Shown: positions 13,528-13,807 of the stretch, in pieces
Layout: each line of letters opens with the position of its first letter
Position numbering within the stretch: position 1 is the first letter of the stretch
Source: an uncultured Coriobacteriaceae bacterium
Lineage (GTDB): Bacteria > Actinomycetota > Coriobacteriia > Coriobacteriales > Atopobiaceae
Length of the DNA: 13,807 bases
Direction of reading: 5' to 3'
Assembly: GCA_900552935.1 (NCBI GenBank)
Contig: USBN01000040.1
Span: 1 to 13,807 of the forward strand
Notes under the pieces: generated by a model
What the model was told of the DNA's origin: nothing
Database searches by the model: none
Seen by the model: only the letters and a program-made list of their open reading frames with translations
Program-made: the position numbers and the translations under genes

Positions 13528-13807
13528 TAGTTGTCACCCTCCCCCGTCTTGGGTCCCTCGGCGTCATGCAGGTCGCCGGAGCACACGGTGCGCGGAGCAG
13601 GCGTGAACGTCGAAGCGGGGATAGGGTCGAGGCCTGCCGCTACGCGAATGGCACGACGGCCAAGCTCGCGGGCGAGGTGGCGGCGATAGCGCTCGGAGCC
13701 ACGCATGTTACCGCTCATCGGCAGCTCGGCGAGGCGGGCGCAAGAGGCGTCAAGCTCCTCGTCCGTGAACTCGAGCGGAAGGCCGAGGCGATCGCCCTCG
13801 ACGAGGC
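13527..13807 (-). CDS. FAD-binding subunit of the molybdenum hydroxylase (C-terminal part)
   Basis: The last 92 codons are visible; the N-terminus and FAD-binding domain lie beyond the window. The segment EFTDEELDASCARLAELP followed by MRGSERYRRHLARELGRRAI is the typical C-terminal end of the CoxM/XdhB-type FAD subunit (CO dehydrogenase flavoprotein C-terminal domain). About 30 further residues (SGDLHDAEGPKTGEGDN at the end) form a non-conserved tail. The frame is open to the window edge, so the ATG at 13718 (MSGNMRG) is internal and not a start. Its stop overlaps the [2Fe-2S] gene start as TAATG. The order FAD, FeS, Mo matches clostridial-type operons. Confidence 0.88.
   Translation of the reverse strand, partial: LVEGDRLGLPLEFTDEELDASCARLAELPMSGNMRGSERYRRHLARELGRRAIRVAAGLDPIPASTFTPAPRTVCSGDLHDAEGPKTGEGDN

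Overview
The window is high-GC bacterial DNA with strongly G/C-biased third codon positions and compact, translationally coupled operons. It carries anaerobe-type metabolism: pyruvate phosphate dikinase, a three-subunit molybdenum hydroxylase, and a PII relic of the sort usual in Clostridia. Together these suggest an anaerobic, probably gut-associated, high-GC Gram-positive of the Coriobacteriia type (Collinsella/Olsenella-like). That placement is inference from composition and gene content; no rRNA or marker gene is present.

Region 1 (1-5147, minus strand) is a compact operon. It runs from a promoter embedded in three copies of TTGA-N4-TCAA, through a MarR regulator and two ABC half-transporters that overlap at their ends, to a family-5 glycoside hydrolase cut by the window edge. 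The two transporters show the complementary motif pattern of a heterodimeric ABC exporter with one degenerate ATP site. The MarR protein probably represses the operon through the operator array and responds to an unknown ligand. The hydrolase has no signal peptide and lacks conserved active-site residues.

Region 2 (5148-8680) is the only plus-strand transcription unit. A long non-coding gap contains an 11-bp-period tandem array and an 11-bp direct repeat. It is followed by ppdK (pyruvate phosphate dikinase) and a hairpin-rich 3' region ending in a perfect 16-bp-stem terminator.

Region 3 (8763-10624, minus strand) holds a monocistronic PatB/MalY-type PLP C-S lyase with its own candidate promoter. 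Upstream of it lies a PII-like open frame that keeps the PII C-terminal signature but lacks a recognisable T-loop, probably a decaying gene. A large imperfect inverted repeat, probably the terminator of the next operon, lies between.

Region 4 (10625-13807, minus strand) is a xanthine-dehydrogenase-family operon in the order FAD subunit (partial), [2Fe-2S] subunit, molybdopterin subunit. Both junctions are TAATG stop/start overlaps. The molybdopterin subunit keeps the catalytic Glu but differs from canonical xanthine dehydrogenases at two pocket positions, so its substrate should not be assumed.

No CRISPR array, tRNA, rRNA, transposase or phage gene was found. I see no clearly new multi-gene system. 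The best leads are the operator array, the altered GH5 active site, the tandem array upstream of ppdK, and the inverted repeat beside the PII relic.
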